From: Leptotrichia hongkongensis
Lineage (GTDB): Bacteria; Fusobacteriota; Fusobacteriia; Fusobacteriales; Leptotrichiaceae
Reading direction: 5' to 3'
Assembly: GCF_007990635.1 (NCBI RefSeq)
Contig: NZ_AP019846.1
Coordinates: 1,054,001-1,118,000, forward strand
Length of the DNA: 64,000 nucleotides
Under the pieces are notes generated by a model. It made no database searches. It had not been told where the DNA came from and was given only the letters and a program-made list of their open reading frames with translations. The translations under genes and the position numbers were made by a program. Position 1 is the first letter of the stretch. Each line of letters starts with the position of its first letter. Shown in pieces: positions 55,202 through 64,000 of this stretch.

Positions 55202-55535
55202 ATTTATAATTTAAGTGATACAAATATAATTTTTATTTCCAATTTTAAAGTGTACTAGACTGTTAAAAATTATATAAACTCTGGGTTTGAATAAAATAGT
55301 CAAAGTCTTTAATTTCAGTTTTAAAGTGGTTTTGCTATAATTTCACGAAAATTTGGAATATAATATAAAAAATAACTGAATTTTGATAAAATATTTTTCA
55401 CAAAGACTATGAAAAAATGCAAAATTATTATATAATATACATATTGCTGAGTAACTAGATTCGGATAGAACAGTTACTCATTTTAAAAATATAACAAAGA
55501 AGATAATAAACGAGTAAACGGAGGAAACAATATAA
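55202..55535 (+). other. Intergenic region upstream of lepA
   Basis: Holds family A repeat copy 3 (55261-55344) and an AT-rich stretch ending in ATTATTATATAATATAC near 55425-55442 that could supply the lepA -10. About 95 bases of leader follow before the lepA start. No coding frame. Confidence 0.5.
55261..55344 (+). repeat. Dispersed intergenic repeat, family A, copy 3
   Basis: TGTTAAAAATTATATAAACT, CTGGGTTTGAATAAAATAGT, CAAAGTCTTTAATTTCAG, TTTTAAAGTGGTTTTGCTAT in the same order as copy 2. The left hairpin arm (TCGAACCC) is absent; instead TACTAGACT, a word from family B, precedes it. Confidence 0.65.
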
Positions 55536-57332
55536 ATGTTGGATCAAAAAAATAAAAGAAATTTTTCGATAATAGCACATATTGATCATGGAAAATCCAC
55601 TATTGCGGATAGGCTTTTGGAACAGACAGGAACTGTAACGCAAAGAGAAATGGTAGATCAGCTGTTGGATAGTATGGATTTAGAAAGGGAAAAAGGGATA
55701 ACTATTAAGGCACAGGCAGTTACATTGAAGTATAAGGCTCGAAACGGGGAGACTTATGAGTTAAATTTAATTGATACGCCGGGACACGTCGATTTTATTT
55801 ACGAAGTATCAAGATCGCTTGCCGCTTGTGATGGAGCCTTGCTTGTAGTTGACGCTGCACAGGGAATTGAAGCACAAACATTGGCAAATGTGTATTTGGC
55901 TTTGGAAAACGATTTGGAAATATTGCCTGTTATAAACAAGATTGACTTGCCTTCAGCTGATCCTGACAAGGTTAAGCTGGAAATAGAGGAAGTTATTGGG
56001 CTTCCTGCAGACGATGCTGTTCTTGTTTCTGGAAAAACTGGATTTGGAATTGAAGATTTGCTGGAATCAATTATTGAGCATATTCCCGCACCTAAAGGAG
56101 AAATTAACAATCCTTTGAAGGCATTAATTTTTGACTCGCATTATGATGATTTTAGAGGAGTTATAACGTACATTAGAATAATTGAAGGGAAAATTGCAAA
56201 AGGAGACAGAATTAAGATTATGTCTACTGAAAAGGAGTTTGACGTATTGGAAGTTGGAATTTTCTCGCCTAAAATGAAGGAAGTTGATGAATTGACAGTT
56301 GGATCAGTTGGATATATTATTACGGGAATTAAATCTATCAAGGATACACAAGTTGGGGATACAATTACGCATGTGAAAAATCCGACAGATACAGCTCTTG
56401 AAGGATACCGTCCTGCATTAAGTATGGTTTTTGCAGGAATTTATCCAGTTTCAACAGATGATTATGAAGATTTAAGGGAAGCATTGGAAAAATTACAGTT
56501 GAATGATGCTTCATTATCTTATGCTCCAGAGACTTCACTTGCGTTGGGATTTGGATTCAGATGTGGATTCTTAGGGCTTTTGCACATGGAAATAGTTGTA
56601 GAAAGATTGCGTCGTGAATTTAACATTGACTTGATTTCAACAGCACCGTCAGTTAAATATAACGTAACACCTGAACAAGGGGAAATGATTGTAATTGACA
56701 ACCCTGCAGAATTTCCAGAAGGGAAAAAGTACATTGAAGAGCCTTATGTAAAAGGGACAATCATAGTTCCAAAAGATTATGTTGGAAATGTAATGGAACT
56801 TTGTCAGGAAAAAAGAGGAACTTTCCTTAATATGAATTACCTTGATGAAACTCGTACAATGATAAGCTACGATTTGCCGCTTGCAGAAATAGTAATTGAT
56901 TTTTATGATAAATTGAAATCACGTACAAAAGGATATGCTTCATTTGAATATGAAATGATTGGATATAAGGAATCAGACTTGGTAAAAGTGGATATTTTGG
57001 TAAGTGGAAATCCAGTAGATGCCTTTTCATTCATTGCTCATAAAGATAATGCCTATTACAGAGGACGTGCAATCGTTGAAAAATTAAAAGATGTAATTCC
57101 AAGACAGCAGTTTGAAATACCATTACAGGCTGCATTGGGTACAAAAATAATCGCAAGGGAAACAATTAAGGCACTTAGAAAGAACGTACTTGCAAAATGT
57201 TATGGTGGAGATATTACACGTAAGAAAAAATTATTAGAAAAACAAAAAGAAGGTAAAAAACGTATGAAGGCAATCGGAAATGTAGAAATACCGCAAGAGG
57301 CGTTTTTATCAGTATTAAAACTAAATGATTAA
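55536..57332 (+). CDS. lepA: Elongation factor 4 (LepA)
   Basis: 598 residues, full length. GTPase motifs: AHIDHGKST near 15, DTPGHVDF near 75, NKID near 130 and SGKTG near 165. Domains II and III follow, then the LepA-specific C-terminal domain ([14 protein letters not shown] and the Lys-rich [20 protein letters not shown]). Back-translocates or remodels ribosomes; affects initiation. CGGAGGAAAC precedes ATG. Confidence 0.97.
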   Translation: MLDQKNKRNFSIIAHIDHGKSTIADRLLEQTGTVTQREMVDQLLDSMDLEREKGITIKAQAVTLKYKARNGETYELNLIDTPGHVDFIYEVSRSLAACDGALLVVDAAQGIEAQTLANVYLALENDLEILPVINKIDLPSADPDKVKLEIEEVIGLPADDAVLVSGKTGFGIEDLLESIIEHIPAPKGEINNPLKALIFDSHYDDFRGVITYIRIIEGKIAKGDRIKIMSTEKEFDVLEVGIFSPKMKEVDELTVGSVGYIITGIKSIKDTQVGDTITHVKNPTDTALEGYRPALSMVFAGIYPVSTDDYEDLREALEKLQLNDASLSYAPETSLALGFGFRCGFLGLLHMEIVVERLRREFNIDLISTAPSVKYNVTPEQGEMIVIDNPAEFPEGKKYIEEPYVKGTIIVPKDYVGNVMELCQEKRGTFLNMNYLDETRTMISYDLPLAEIVIDFYDKLKSRTKGYASFEYEMIGYKESDLVKVDILVSGNPVDAFSFIAHKDNAYYRGRAIVEKLKDVIPRQQFEIPLQAALGTKIIARETIKALRKNVLAKCYGGDITRKKKLLEKQKEGKKRMKAIGNVEIPQEAFLSVLKLND

Positions 57333-57374
57333 TTTTTTATATCTTGTGTAAAAATATAAGGAAAAGAGAAAAAA

Positions 57375-58013
57375 GTGAACAAAGAAAAAAAAATAAATAA
57401 GAATATAATATTTTTTGATGTGGAAACAAATGGATTTCAGGGAAGTTCAGTTTTGTCAATGTCTGCAATAAAAGTGAATTATAATTCTGAAAATACTGGA
57501 GAAGAAAGAAATAAATGGAAAAAAGTATCTGAATTTAACAGGTTTTATTTCAGAAATGAAGGCGAAGAGTTAAATGAAGGGGCAGTTAGTGTAAATGGCT
57601 TGACAGACGATGTAATTTTAAGTGAAAGAAAAAATATTATTCAAAATACAGGAATTGAATATCCTTTGACTTTTAAGGAAGATATGGATAATTTCTTTTT
57701 ATTCTGTCAGGACACAAGCCATTTTGTCGCCCATAACATAAAATTTGACAGAAGCTTCGTAGATTTTCCTTTGCAAAATCAATTTGATACAATGCTAACA
57801 AATATAGACATCGTCAAAGTAAACGGTTCTTCGTACGGAAATTACAAATGGCCAAAACTTATGGAATGTGCCAATTATTATAATATCCCATTTGAAGAAA
57901 GCCAGCTGCACGGCAGTTATTACGATGTTCTTATAATGTTTAGAATTTTCTTCAAGATGATGAAGCATAAGATTGGAAATAAGCGGATCTTAGAATTTCT
58001 AGAAAAAGAATAA
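57375..58013 (+). CDS. DnaQ-like 3'-5' exonuclease
   Basis: 212 residues. DEDDh-type exonuclease: Exo I FFDVETNG near 14 (Asp, Glu), Exo II FVAHNIKFDRSF near 118 (Asp), Exo III LHGSYYDVLIMF near 178 (His and Asp). Proofreading-type or RNA exonuclease. The start is GTG at 57375 after AAGGAAAAGAG, 42 bases downstream of lepA, likely cotranscribed. Confidence 0.85.
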   Translation: MNKEKKINKNIIFFDVETNGFQGSSVLSMSAIKVNYNSENTGEERNKWKKVSEFNRFYFRNEGEELNEGAVSVNGLTDDVILSERKNIIQNTGIEYPLTFKEDMDNFFLFCQDTSHFVAHNIKFDRSFVDFPLQNQFDTMLTNIDIVKVNGSSYGNYKWPKLMECANYYNIPFEESQLHGSYYDVLIMFRIFFKMMKHKIGNKRILEFLEKE

Positions 58014-58076
58014 TTTCTGAAAAAATATTTACGTAAAGTCAAAAAATAGAATTAAATTAAAATAAATGGAGTGAAA

Positions 58077-61000
58077 ATGAGTATTTTAGTCAAAAAATCT
58101 GAGCCAAATAATTTAATAAATACAGAAGAAAAAAATGATAATTTTTTAGAAATAACCGAATACAAGGAAAATTTGGAATTTGAAGTTCTGGAAACATTTT
58201 CAGAAAAAATTTCTGATTTTATTGGAAAAAATGATTATCAAAAAGTTATTGAATTTACCGAAAAACAGTTGTATTTATTAAATCAGGCATTTACAGATAA
58301 ATCAGAAAAAATAAAAACTCAAAATACTGATTTTCACTTTGAGTTACCATTAAAACGAAAAAATAGCGATATAATCGGGAATATAAATGAATTAATTATA
58401 AACGAAAAAGTAAAGTTTCGTAATTTTTTTATTTATTTAAAACAGGAATTATTAAACTGTAAAAATTCTATTTTATAGTAAGTTTTATAAAATACTCAGG
58501 TATACAGCTTTTAATAAGTACTTTAGATGAACTTGAAAAACAAGGCATTCAAGGGGAAATTATAACATCTGTCTATCTAAATATCACAGACTCAAAGGCG
58601 TTGCGAAAACTTTTGTCGTATAAAAATATAAAAGTAAAGATTTACAATAATTCAAGCGAGAGTTTTCATACAAAAGCATATTTATTTGAAAAGGAAAAAT
58701 ATCATAGTGTTATAATCGGATCATCTAATATTAGCCAAAGTGCTTTATATTCGGCTGAAGAATGGAATGTGAAACTGACAGACAGCAGTTTTTTTAATAT
58801 TTATGAAAAATCATTAAACCAATTTGAAAAATTGTGGCACAGTAATGAAGCAATAGAATTGACAGAAGATTTTATTGATGAATATGAAAAATATAAAAAA
58901 TCTATAAATACACAAAATACATTTGATTATAGAAAAACAAAAATAACACAAAAAGATGAATTTGTTCCAAATAGCATGCAAAAAAGAGTTTTGGAAAAGT
59001 TGGAGGAAACAAGAGAAAATGGCAATAAAAAAGGACTCGTGATTTCTGCAACTGGTACAGGGAAAACTTATCTTGCTGCAATGGATATAAAACAATTTTT
59101 TGAAATTAATTCTAACAATAAAAATAAATTGTTTGAAACAAATGATGGCAAGTCCAAAATTTTAAATATAAAATTTTTATTTATCGCCCATCGTGAAGAA
59201 TTGCTGGAAAATGCAATAAATGTCTTTTCGAGAATTCTCAAAATTGATAAAAATGAATTTGGAAGAATTTACGGTGGCTTAAAAGAAATTAATAAAAGTA
59301 TGATTTTTGCTTCGATTCAATCATTAAGAAATTATTACAATGAATTTAAACTTGATTTTTTTGATTATATCATAGTTGACGAATTTCATCATTCAATGTC
59401 AGACAGTTATTTAAATACACTATCGTATTTTCAGAGTAAATTTTTGCTAGGTTTGACAGCAACTCCGAAACGTATGGATGGCAAAGATATTCTGTCACTT
59501 TGTGACTATAATGTTGTTGATGAAATTGGAATAAAAGAGGCTTTGGAAGAGGATTTGATTGTGCCTTTTCATTATTTTGGTGTAAATGATTACATGATTA
59601 ATTATGATAACATTCCTTACAAAAATGGGAAATATAATGAAAAAGTATTATTAGAAAATTTATTACTGAACACACGTACCGATTATATTGTTGAAAAAAT
59701 AAATAAGTTTGGTTTTGATGGTGATAAATTAAGTGCTATCGCATTTTGCCAAAATATAGAGCATGCTTTTTTCATGAAAGAAGAATTTACAAACAAAGGC
59801 TATAAATCCGCTGTAATCACAGCAAATACAAGTTCAAATGATAGAGCAGAAATTTTAGATAAATTTAAAAATAAAAAAATTGAAATTTTATGTGTAGTAG
59901 ATATTTTAAACGAAGGAATTGACATTCCAACAATTAATTTACTGCTATTTTTACGTCCTACAATGTCCTCAACAATTTTTATACAGCAAATTGGAAGAGG
60001 ATTAAGAAAGGCTGAAAATAAAGATTTTGTTACAATTATTGATTTTATTGGAAATCATAAGAAAGATTATTTGCTAATAGATTATTTTTCAAACGAAGTT
60101 GACAACAAGGATACTTTATTTACTAAAAAGAAAAATAATAAACGAAATAAAAAATCAATTTTCAAATATTCCAAAATCATGCTATGTAGAACTAGATAGA
60201 GTTTGTCAAAATCGTATTATTGAAAAAATCGAAAAAATCAACTTCAGTTCTAAAAATATTTTAAAAGACTTGTATTTAGATTATAAAGAAGAAATTGGCA
60301 AATCTGAAAATGAAATTTTAAAAGTAAGTAATTTTGATACAAATATCGAATTATTTCAAGAATTATCCTTAAAATTAGGCTCATTTTATAATGCACAATT
60401 ACAATTTGAAAATCCTGAAATTCTAAAAATGAATAAAATATCTTTAAATTCAGAAGAAATTGAATTTTGGCATATTTAGAAAAAAATTGACGCTTGTAGA
60501 GCCATTTACGTATTTAATTATAAATTATTTGATAAATAATGAGTTTATAACTTCAGAAATTACTATTAATGAATATAAAAATTATTTTAATATAAAAAAT
60601 AATTTTGAAAAAGAATATGTTATAAACCGTATTTTTAGAGAATTAGTTGAAGATAAAATTTTAGAACAAAATTCAAAAAATAATAATTTATTTAACATCT
60701 CTGAAAATTACAGAAAAATATTTCAAAATATAGATAAAATTAATAATAACAATAAAATAAACCTAAAACTTATAAATTTAGATAATTCTCAAAATTCAAA
60801 TTATAATTTCAAGATTTGTCTAAAAGAATTACTATATTTAGGATTGTCAGAATTTAAGAAAAGTAATAATTTATCGATATTTAATGAGAATATTCTGATT
60901 CCATACAAAAAATATAAAAGAATAGAACTCCAAATTTTGCTTGATTCCAAAGTGCCAAAAGGCAGCTGGAGAGCAGGTTATGCAAATACAGACAAGGATA

Positions 61001-61344
61001 TTTGCCTTTTTGCAACAATTGACAAGACCCATATTTTACAAGAAAACTTAAAATACGATAATTCTTTATTTGCTGACAACATAATTCAATGGATAAGCCA
61101 ACCTAAAACAGCCCATAACTCAAGTGTCGGGAAAATGTTTACAAACCATAGTGAATTAGGGTATAATGTCCACATATTTATAAGGAAATATGCATTCATG
61201 AATAATAATAAAACAAACCCATTTATTTATCTAGGAAAAGCCAATTATTATAAAAGCTATGGAGATAAACCAATGAGAATTTTATGGAAGTTAGATGAAA
61301 AAATACCACAAGAATTAATTTATGAATTGTATAATTTAAGTTAA
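58077..61344 (+). pseudogene. PLD-nuclease / DEAD helicase / DUF3427 protein, three frameshifts
   Basis: Four frames join into one protein of about 1,085 residues with shifts at 58471-58474, 60149-60154 and 60475-60477. An N-terminal region is followed by a phospholipase-D nuclease domain (SFHTKAYLFE with HxK, then GSSNISQSAL). The SF2 helicase has Walker A SATGTGKT, DEFHH box IIVDEFHHSM, TATPKRMDG and motif VI QQIGRGLRKAENKD. The C-terminal DUF3427 domain has SKVPKGSWRAGYAN, KTAHNSSVGKMF and FIYLGKANYYKSYGDKP. Such proteins are predicted nucleases in repair or defence. GGAG precedes ATG at 58077. Degraded or miscalled. Confidence 0.75.
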
Positions 61345-61356
61345 AAAGAAGATACG

Positions 61357-61424
61357 TATGATATATATTATATAATATATATTATATAATATATAATATA
61401 TAATATATAATATATATTATAATG
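61357..61424. repeat. TATATTATA simple repeat
   Basis: Nearly pure A/T tract built from TATATAATA and TATATTATA units over about 68 bases, self-complementary and able to form a cruciform. Likely variable in length. Confidence 0.8.
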
Positions 61425-61477
61425 AAATGATAATACTTGGAAAATAATATTAATACAATAATTAATATAAAGTATTT

Positions 61478-61559
61478 TATCGGACGTATTAATTAATTTA
61501 ATTATTAAGAAATCATATTATATTTTGAAATAATTATTCTAGTCCGATAATGTATGTTA
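61478..61559. repeat. Inverted repeat upstream of the integrase
   Basis: TATCGGAC (61478-61485) and GTCCGATA (61552-61559) are perfect inverted copies 66 bases apart in otherwise A/T-only DNA. Could be integrase arm sites, an excision-region motif or part of a decayed element end. Confidence 0.45.
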
Positions 61560-61792
61560 TGTAATTTTAATGATAAATTACAAAGCCTTGTTATATTCAT
61601 TAGATTATATTTTTGATTCTTCTAGTATTTTATACTCTTACTCTTGCTATATAAAATTTTCTTGTTTTATAGTTATACATATTACTATATCTAATATCCT
61701 AAAAATACTAATAAAAAAACTTTATTTATTATAAAAATGTGAAAATGTGATATAATTATATTGAAAATCATAAAAGTAAGGAGAACTTTGAA

Positions 61793-62897
61793 GTGCCAGT
61801 TTATTACAATGCGGATAGAAAGACTTGGTATGCGATGTTTTATGCTAAAGACTATAAAGGTGTAAATAAAAAGTATAAAAAGACTGGGTTTAAGAAGAAA
61901 AAAGAGGCTCAGGATTACGAATATGAATTTAAGAAAAAGATTGCCAAGTCTATGAATATGTCGTTTCAATCATTATATGAACTTTATTTTGAAGATTATA
62001 GTAAAAGACACAAGTCTACTGCAGTAAATACTATAGAAGCATATTTTCGTTTGCATATTTTACCATTTTTTGATAAAATTGAAATAAATAAGATTACTCC
62101 TTTTATGATTAGAGAATGGCAGAATGAGATGTTAGAAAAGAAATACAAAAACGGACAACTGTTTAGCGAAAATTCTAAATCTAATATTTATGCAGCATTG
62201 AAAAGCATGTTTAACTGGGCTAGGAAATATCAAGGACTAGATGAAAATCCTTGTAAAAATATGGGATCTTTTGGAAGCAAAAAAAATCGTTCGGAAATGA
62301 AAATTTGGTCTTTAAACGATTTTGAAAAGTTTGTCGAAGTTTTAGAGTTAAAAAATAAAGAGAAAAATGGAAAATATTCTGATTCTATTATTATGTTTAA
62401 AATTTTGTTTTGGACCGGACTTAGAATTGGTGAACTTTTGGCTCTTTCTAAAAATGATGTTAATTTGGAAGAAAAATTTATTGACGTGAATAAAACTTTT
62501 TCACGTATAAATAAAAAGGATTATATCACTACTCCAAAAACTCTAGGCTCTATAAGAAAAGTTTTGTTGCCAGAAACTCTTATTTCAGATTTACAATTAT
62601 ATTTTTCTGAAACTTGAAACTTATGTTTCGTAATGACGATAATATGCTAGAATTTTTAATTTAAAAAGTTCGCAACTTAGATACATTCTAGAGAAATACA
62701 GTTTACAAGCAAATTTGCCAAAAATACGCCTTCACGACTTTAGGCATTCTCACGCTTCGTATTTATTATTTATCCAAGCCGACATTACTGCTATCAGCAA
62801 ACGACTAGGACACGATAATTTGCAAACTACTATAAATACATATTCTCATTTATATAAGGATGCGAACATTCAGTTAATGGAAAAATTGAACAAATAA
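61793..62897 (+). pseudogene. Tyrosine integrase, two frameshifts
   Basis: Phage/ICE-type integrase of about 370 residues when two single-base shifts are repaired (near 62610-62620 and 62655-62672). N-terminal arm-binding domain (YNADRKTWYAMFYAKDYKG), core-binding helices (RKYQGLDENPCKNMGS), catalytic domain with first Arg in TGLRIGELLAL near 203, HDFRHSHASYL (His-x-x-Arg), LGHDN, and the nucleophile Tyr in TINTYSHLY. All catalytic residues remain but are split between frames. GTG start after AAGGAG. No adjacent tRNA or clear att duplication was found. Confidence 0.85.
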
Positions 62898-63308
62898 TTT
62901 CAAAAATTTATTTAAAAAATAGAACTTTTATAGAACTTTATAAATTTATAAAATATCATATGTTACATATTTTATAGTGTATTATAACAAAAATTCTATT
63001 TATGATTTACATAAATAGAAAATCTGAAAAAGCTAAATAAGCGATTTTAAGCAATAAAAAATCATCGACAATAAAAAGTATGGCTAACTTAATTTTAGGC
63101 TCTTATACGCTCTCTATTGCGATGATTTTTTCTTACATTGTATTCAATTTTCTGATTATACTAAATCCTGTTTAAATAACGAATTTATTATGAATTTTTT
63201 ATTTGCAAGTAATTGCATAAATGCCTTTCATTTTAAAAACGGTTAAGCATAATAATTTTTCATAAGTTGATATTTTTATTTTTATATCTGTAATGTATAT
63301 TTTTTCTT
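62898..63308. other. Intergenic region with long-loop hairpin
   Basis: AAAAATCATCGACAATA (63057-63073) pairs with TATTGCGATGATTTTT (63115-63130) with one mismatch, closing a 41-base loop; the right arm runs into a T run, so it may terminate the integrase transcript. The rest shows no gene. Confidence 0.5.
63057..63132 (+). terminator. Possible terminator or structured RNA with long loop
   Basis: Stem of about 15 bp (AATCATCG-A-CAATA against TATTG-C-GATGATT) followed by TTTTTTC. The loop of about 40 bases is longer than in simple terminators and includes GGCTAACTTAATTTTAGGCT. Confidence 0.45.
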
Positions 63309-63638
63309 TCAAAAATTTATATCTTTTGCCATAAAGGCCGTTAATACAAACCTTAAATTTTTTACATTTTTATGTTGGGAAATTACTACAAAATAATTCA
63401 ATTTTTCAATTTTTTTTTGATAAAAATGCTCTTTTCGAGATTTTGACTGTTTTGTTACAAAATCTGGATTTCCAAGTACTTCTTTTATTATTTCCAGTGA
63501 GATTTCAGGATGTTTTGGAAAAATATGTTCTTCAAACTGATTTTTGCTCATCACTACTTTTTGATGCAATTTAGCTTTAAATTCGTAAACTTCTATTCGT
63601 TTACCTGTCTTTGTATATCTAATTTTTTCCTGTATCAT
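63309..63638 (-). CDS. Small protein, possibly BECR-fold RNase-like
   Basis: 109 residues. Beta-rich N-terminus with YTKTGKRIEVYEFKAKLHQK, then HIFPKHPEISLEIIKEVLGN, a helix before a sheet segment with HFYQKKIEKLNYFVVISQHK, ending LRFVLTAFMAKDINF. The His...helix...VLTAF pattern recalls phage-associated Barnase/EndoU/colicin-type (BECR/PBECR) domains, but I could not confirm catalytic residues. The ATG lies 3 bases after the murJ stop with GAGGAT upstream, so it is probably cotranscribed with murJ. Confidence 0.5.
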   Translation of the reverse strand: MIQEKIRYTKTGKRIEVYEFKAKLHQKVVMSKNQFEEHIFPKHPEISLEIIKEVLGNPDFVTKQSKSRKEHFYQKKIEKLNYFVVISQHKNVKNLRFVLTAFMAKDINF

Positions 63639-63640
63639 AC

Positions 63641-64000
63641 TTATCCTCTATTTAAAACTCTTTTTAGCATTTTTTCGATTAAATCTTTTCTAAAAATTGA
63701 AATCAAGATAGACCATATTAGAAGATAAATTACAGCAAATGCTGTTAAATTAATTGCAATGCTAAATCTTCCTATTATGTTCAGTCTTATCATTTTAGAA
63801 ACATAAAATGAAACGCCTGATGTAGCAAATGTAACTATAAGTATTACAAAATATTTAAATGTTCGTAACTTCACGTATCGTCTTGTTAATGATGTATATA
63901 GTATAAGGAAATTTACCATTGCTGCAAATGATGTTGCAAACGTAAGTCCAACATGTCGGTATTGTTTATATAGCAGCCAGTCTAAAAGAATATTAATTCC
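63641..64000 (-). CDS. murJ: MurJ lipid II flippase, C-terminal part (truncated by window)
   Basis: The frame is open to the window end and encodes the last 119 residues of a MATE/MOP-type flippase: NILLDWLLYKQYRHVGLTFA, TSFAAMVNFLILYTSLTRRY, then two further hydrophobic helices (FKYFVILIVTFATSGVSFYV and FSIAINLTAFAVIYLLIWSI). The pattern N-x-x-L-D...H-V-G-L-x-x-A-T-S-x-A-A is the MurJ helix 11-12 region. Moves peptidoglycan precursor lipid II across the cytoplasmic membrane. Confidence 0.85.
   Translation of the reverse strand, partial: GINILLDWLLYKQYRHVGLTFATSFAAMVNFLILYTSLTRRYVKLRTFKYFVILIVTFATSGVSFYVSKMIRLNIIGRFSIAINLTAFAVIYLLIWSILISIFRKDLIEKMLKRVLNRG

Larger units (their letters stand above)
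61345..61792. other. AT-repeat and inverted-repeat intergenic region
   Basis: Very AT-rich gap between the helicase gene and the integrase. It contains a TATA-type simple repeat (61357-61424) and a distant inverted repeat (61478-61559). AAGGAG near 61777 serves the integrase. No gene found. Confidence 0.6.

Noticed and set aside
61357-61424. CRISPR array
   Set aside because: The short repeats are TATA-type simple sequence without spacers; no cas genes are in the window.

Overview
The window is AT-rich, Gram-negative anaerobe DNA and fits a Fusobacteriota chromosome, most likely Leptotrichia. Supporting this are lipoproteins and outer-envelope type secreted proteins, B12-dependent MetH, class Ib ribonucleotide reductase, anaerobic sulfite reductase AsrABC, frequent TTG/GTG starts, and A/T-rich intergenic spacers that carry short dispersed repeats. 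The genus is an inference from gene content and style, not from a search.

Layout. 1-5.3 kb: the 3' part of a very large mobile-element helicase, a relic of the lon protease 3' end, a lipoprotein, and small membrane-protein genes. 5.3-8.8 kb: metH. 9.2-16.1 kb: an nrd locus (nrdH-like thioredoxin, nrdI, nrdE, nrdF) led by two NrdR boxes. Between nrdE and nrdF lies a CBASS-like pair: a SMODS-associated NUDIX protein whose start codon overlaps the nrdE stop, then a CD-NTase with an AGS-C sensor domain, broken by four frameshifts. 16.1-20.3 kb: yaaA, a small frameshifted gene, a zinc/manganese ABC importer and a Fur-family regulator with its operator. 20.5-24.3 kb: a MarR regulator and an osmoprotectant importer, with a quinone reductase between its two subunit genes. 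24.4-28.7 kb: small secreted and membrane proteins, a frameshifted YlmH-like RNA-binding protein, an M48 lipoprotein and dusA. 28.8-35.5 kb: sulfur redox genes (FNT channel, asrABC, CoA-disulfide-reductase/NADH-oxidase type flavoprotein, OsmC). 35.6-41.6 kb: two secreted proteins and five tandem paralogous membrane proteins. 42-46.9 kb: TPR protein, membrane protein, amidase, aminotransferase. 47-52.9 kb: ATP-grasp ligase, esterase, heterodimeric ABC exporter. 53-54.3 kb: wreckage of a yoeB/yefM toxin-antitoxin locus beside an unknown frameshifted gene. 54.5-61.3 kb: ydcF, lepA, a DnaQ-type exonuclease and a frameshifted PLD-helicase-DUF3427 protein. 61.3-64 kb: AT repeat, broken tyrosine integrase, small putative RNase-like protein and the 3' end of murJ.

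The best candidate for a noteworthy system is the NUDIX/CD-NTase module inside the ribonucleotide reductase operon. There it would be co-expressed with dNTP synthesis under apparent NrdR control.

A caution covers the whole window. At least nine genes carry frameshifts, nearly all at short A or T runs and nearly all repaired by one extra base. Either accessory genes are decaying by slippage or the assembly undercalls homopolymers, and every 'pseudogene' call below should be read with that in mind. No tRNA, rRNA, CRISPR array or complete insertion sequence was seen.
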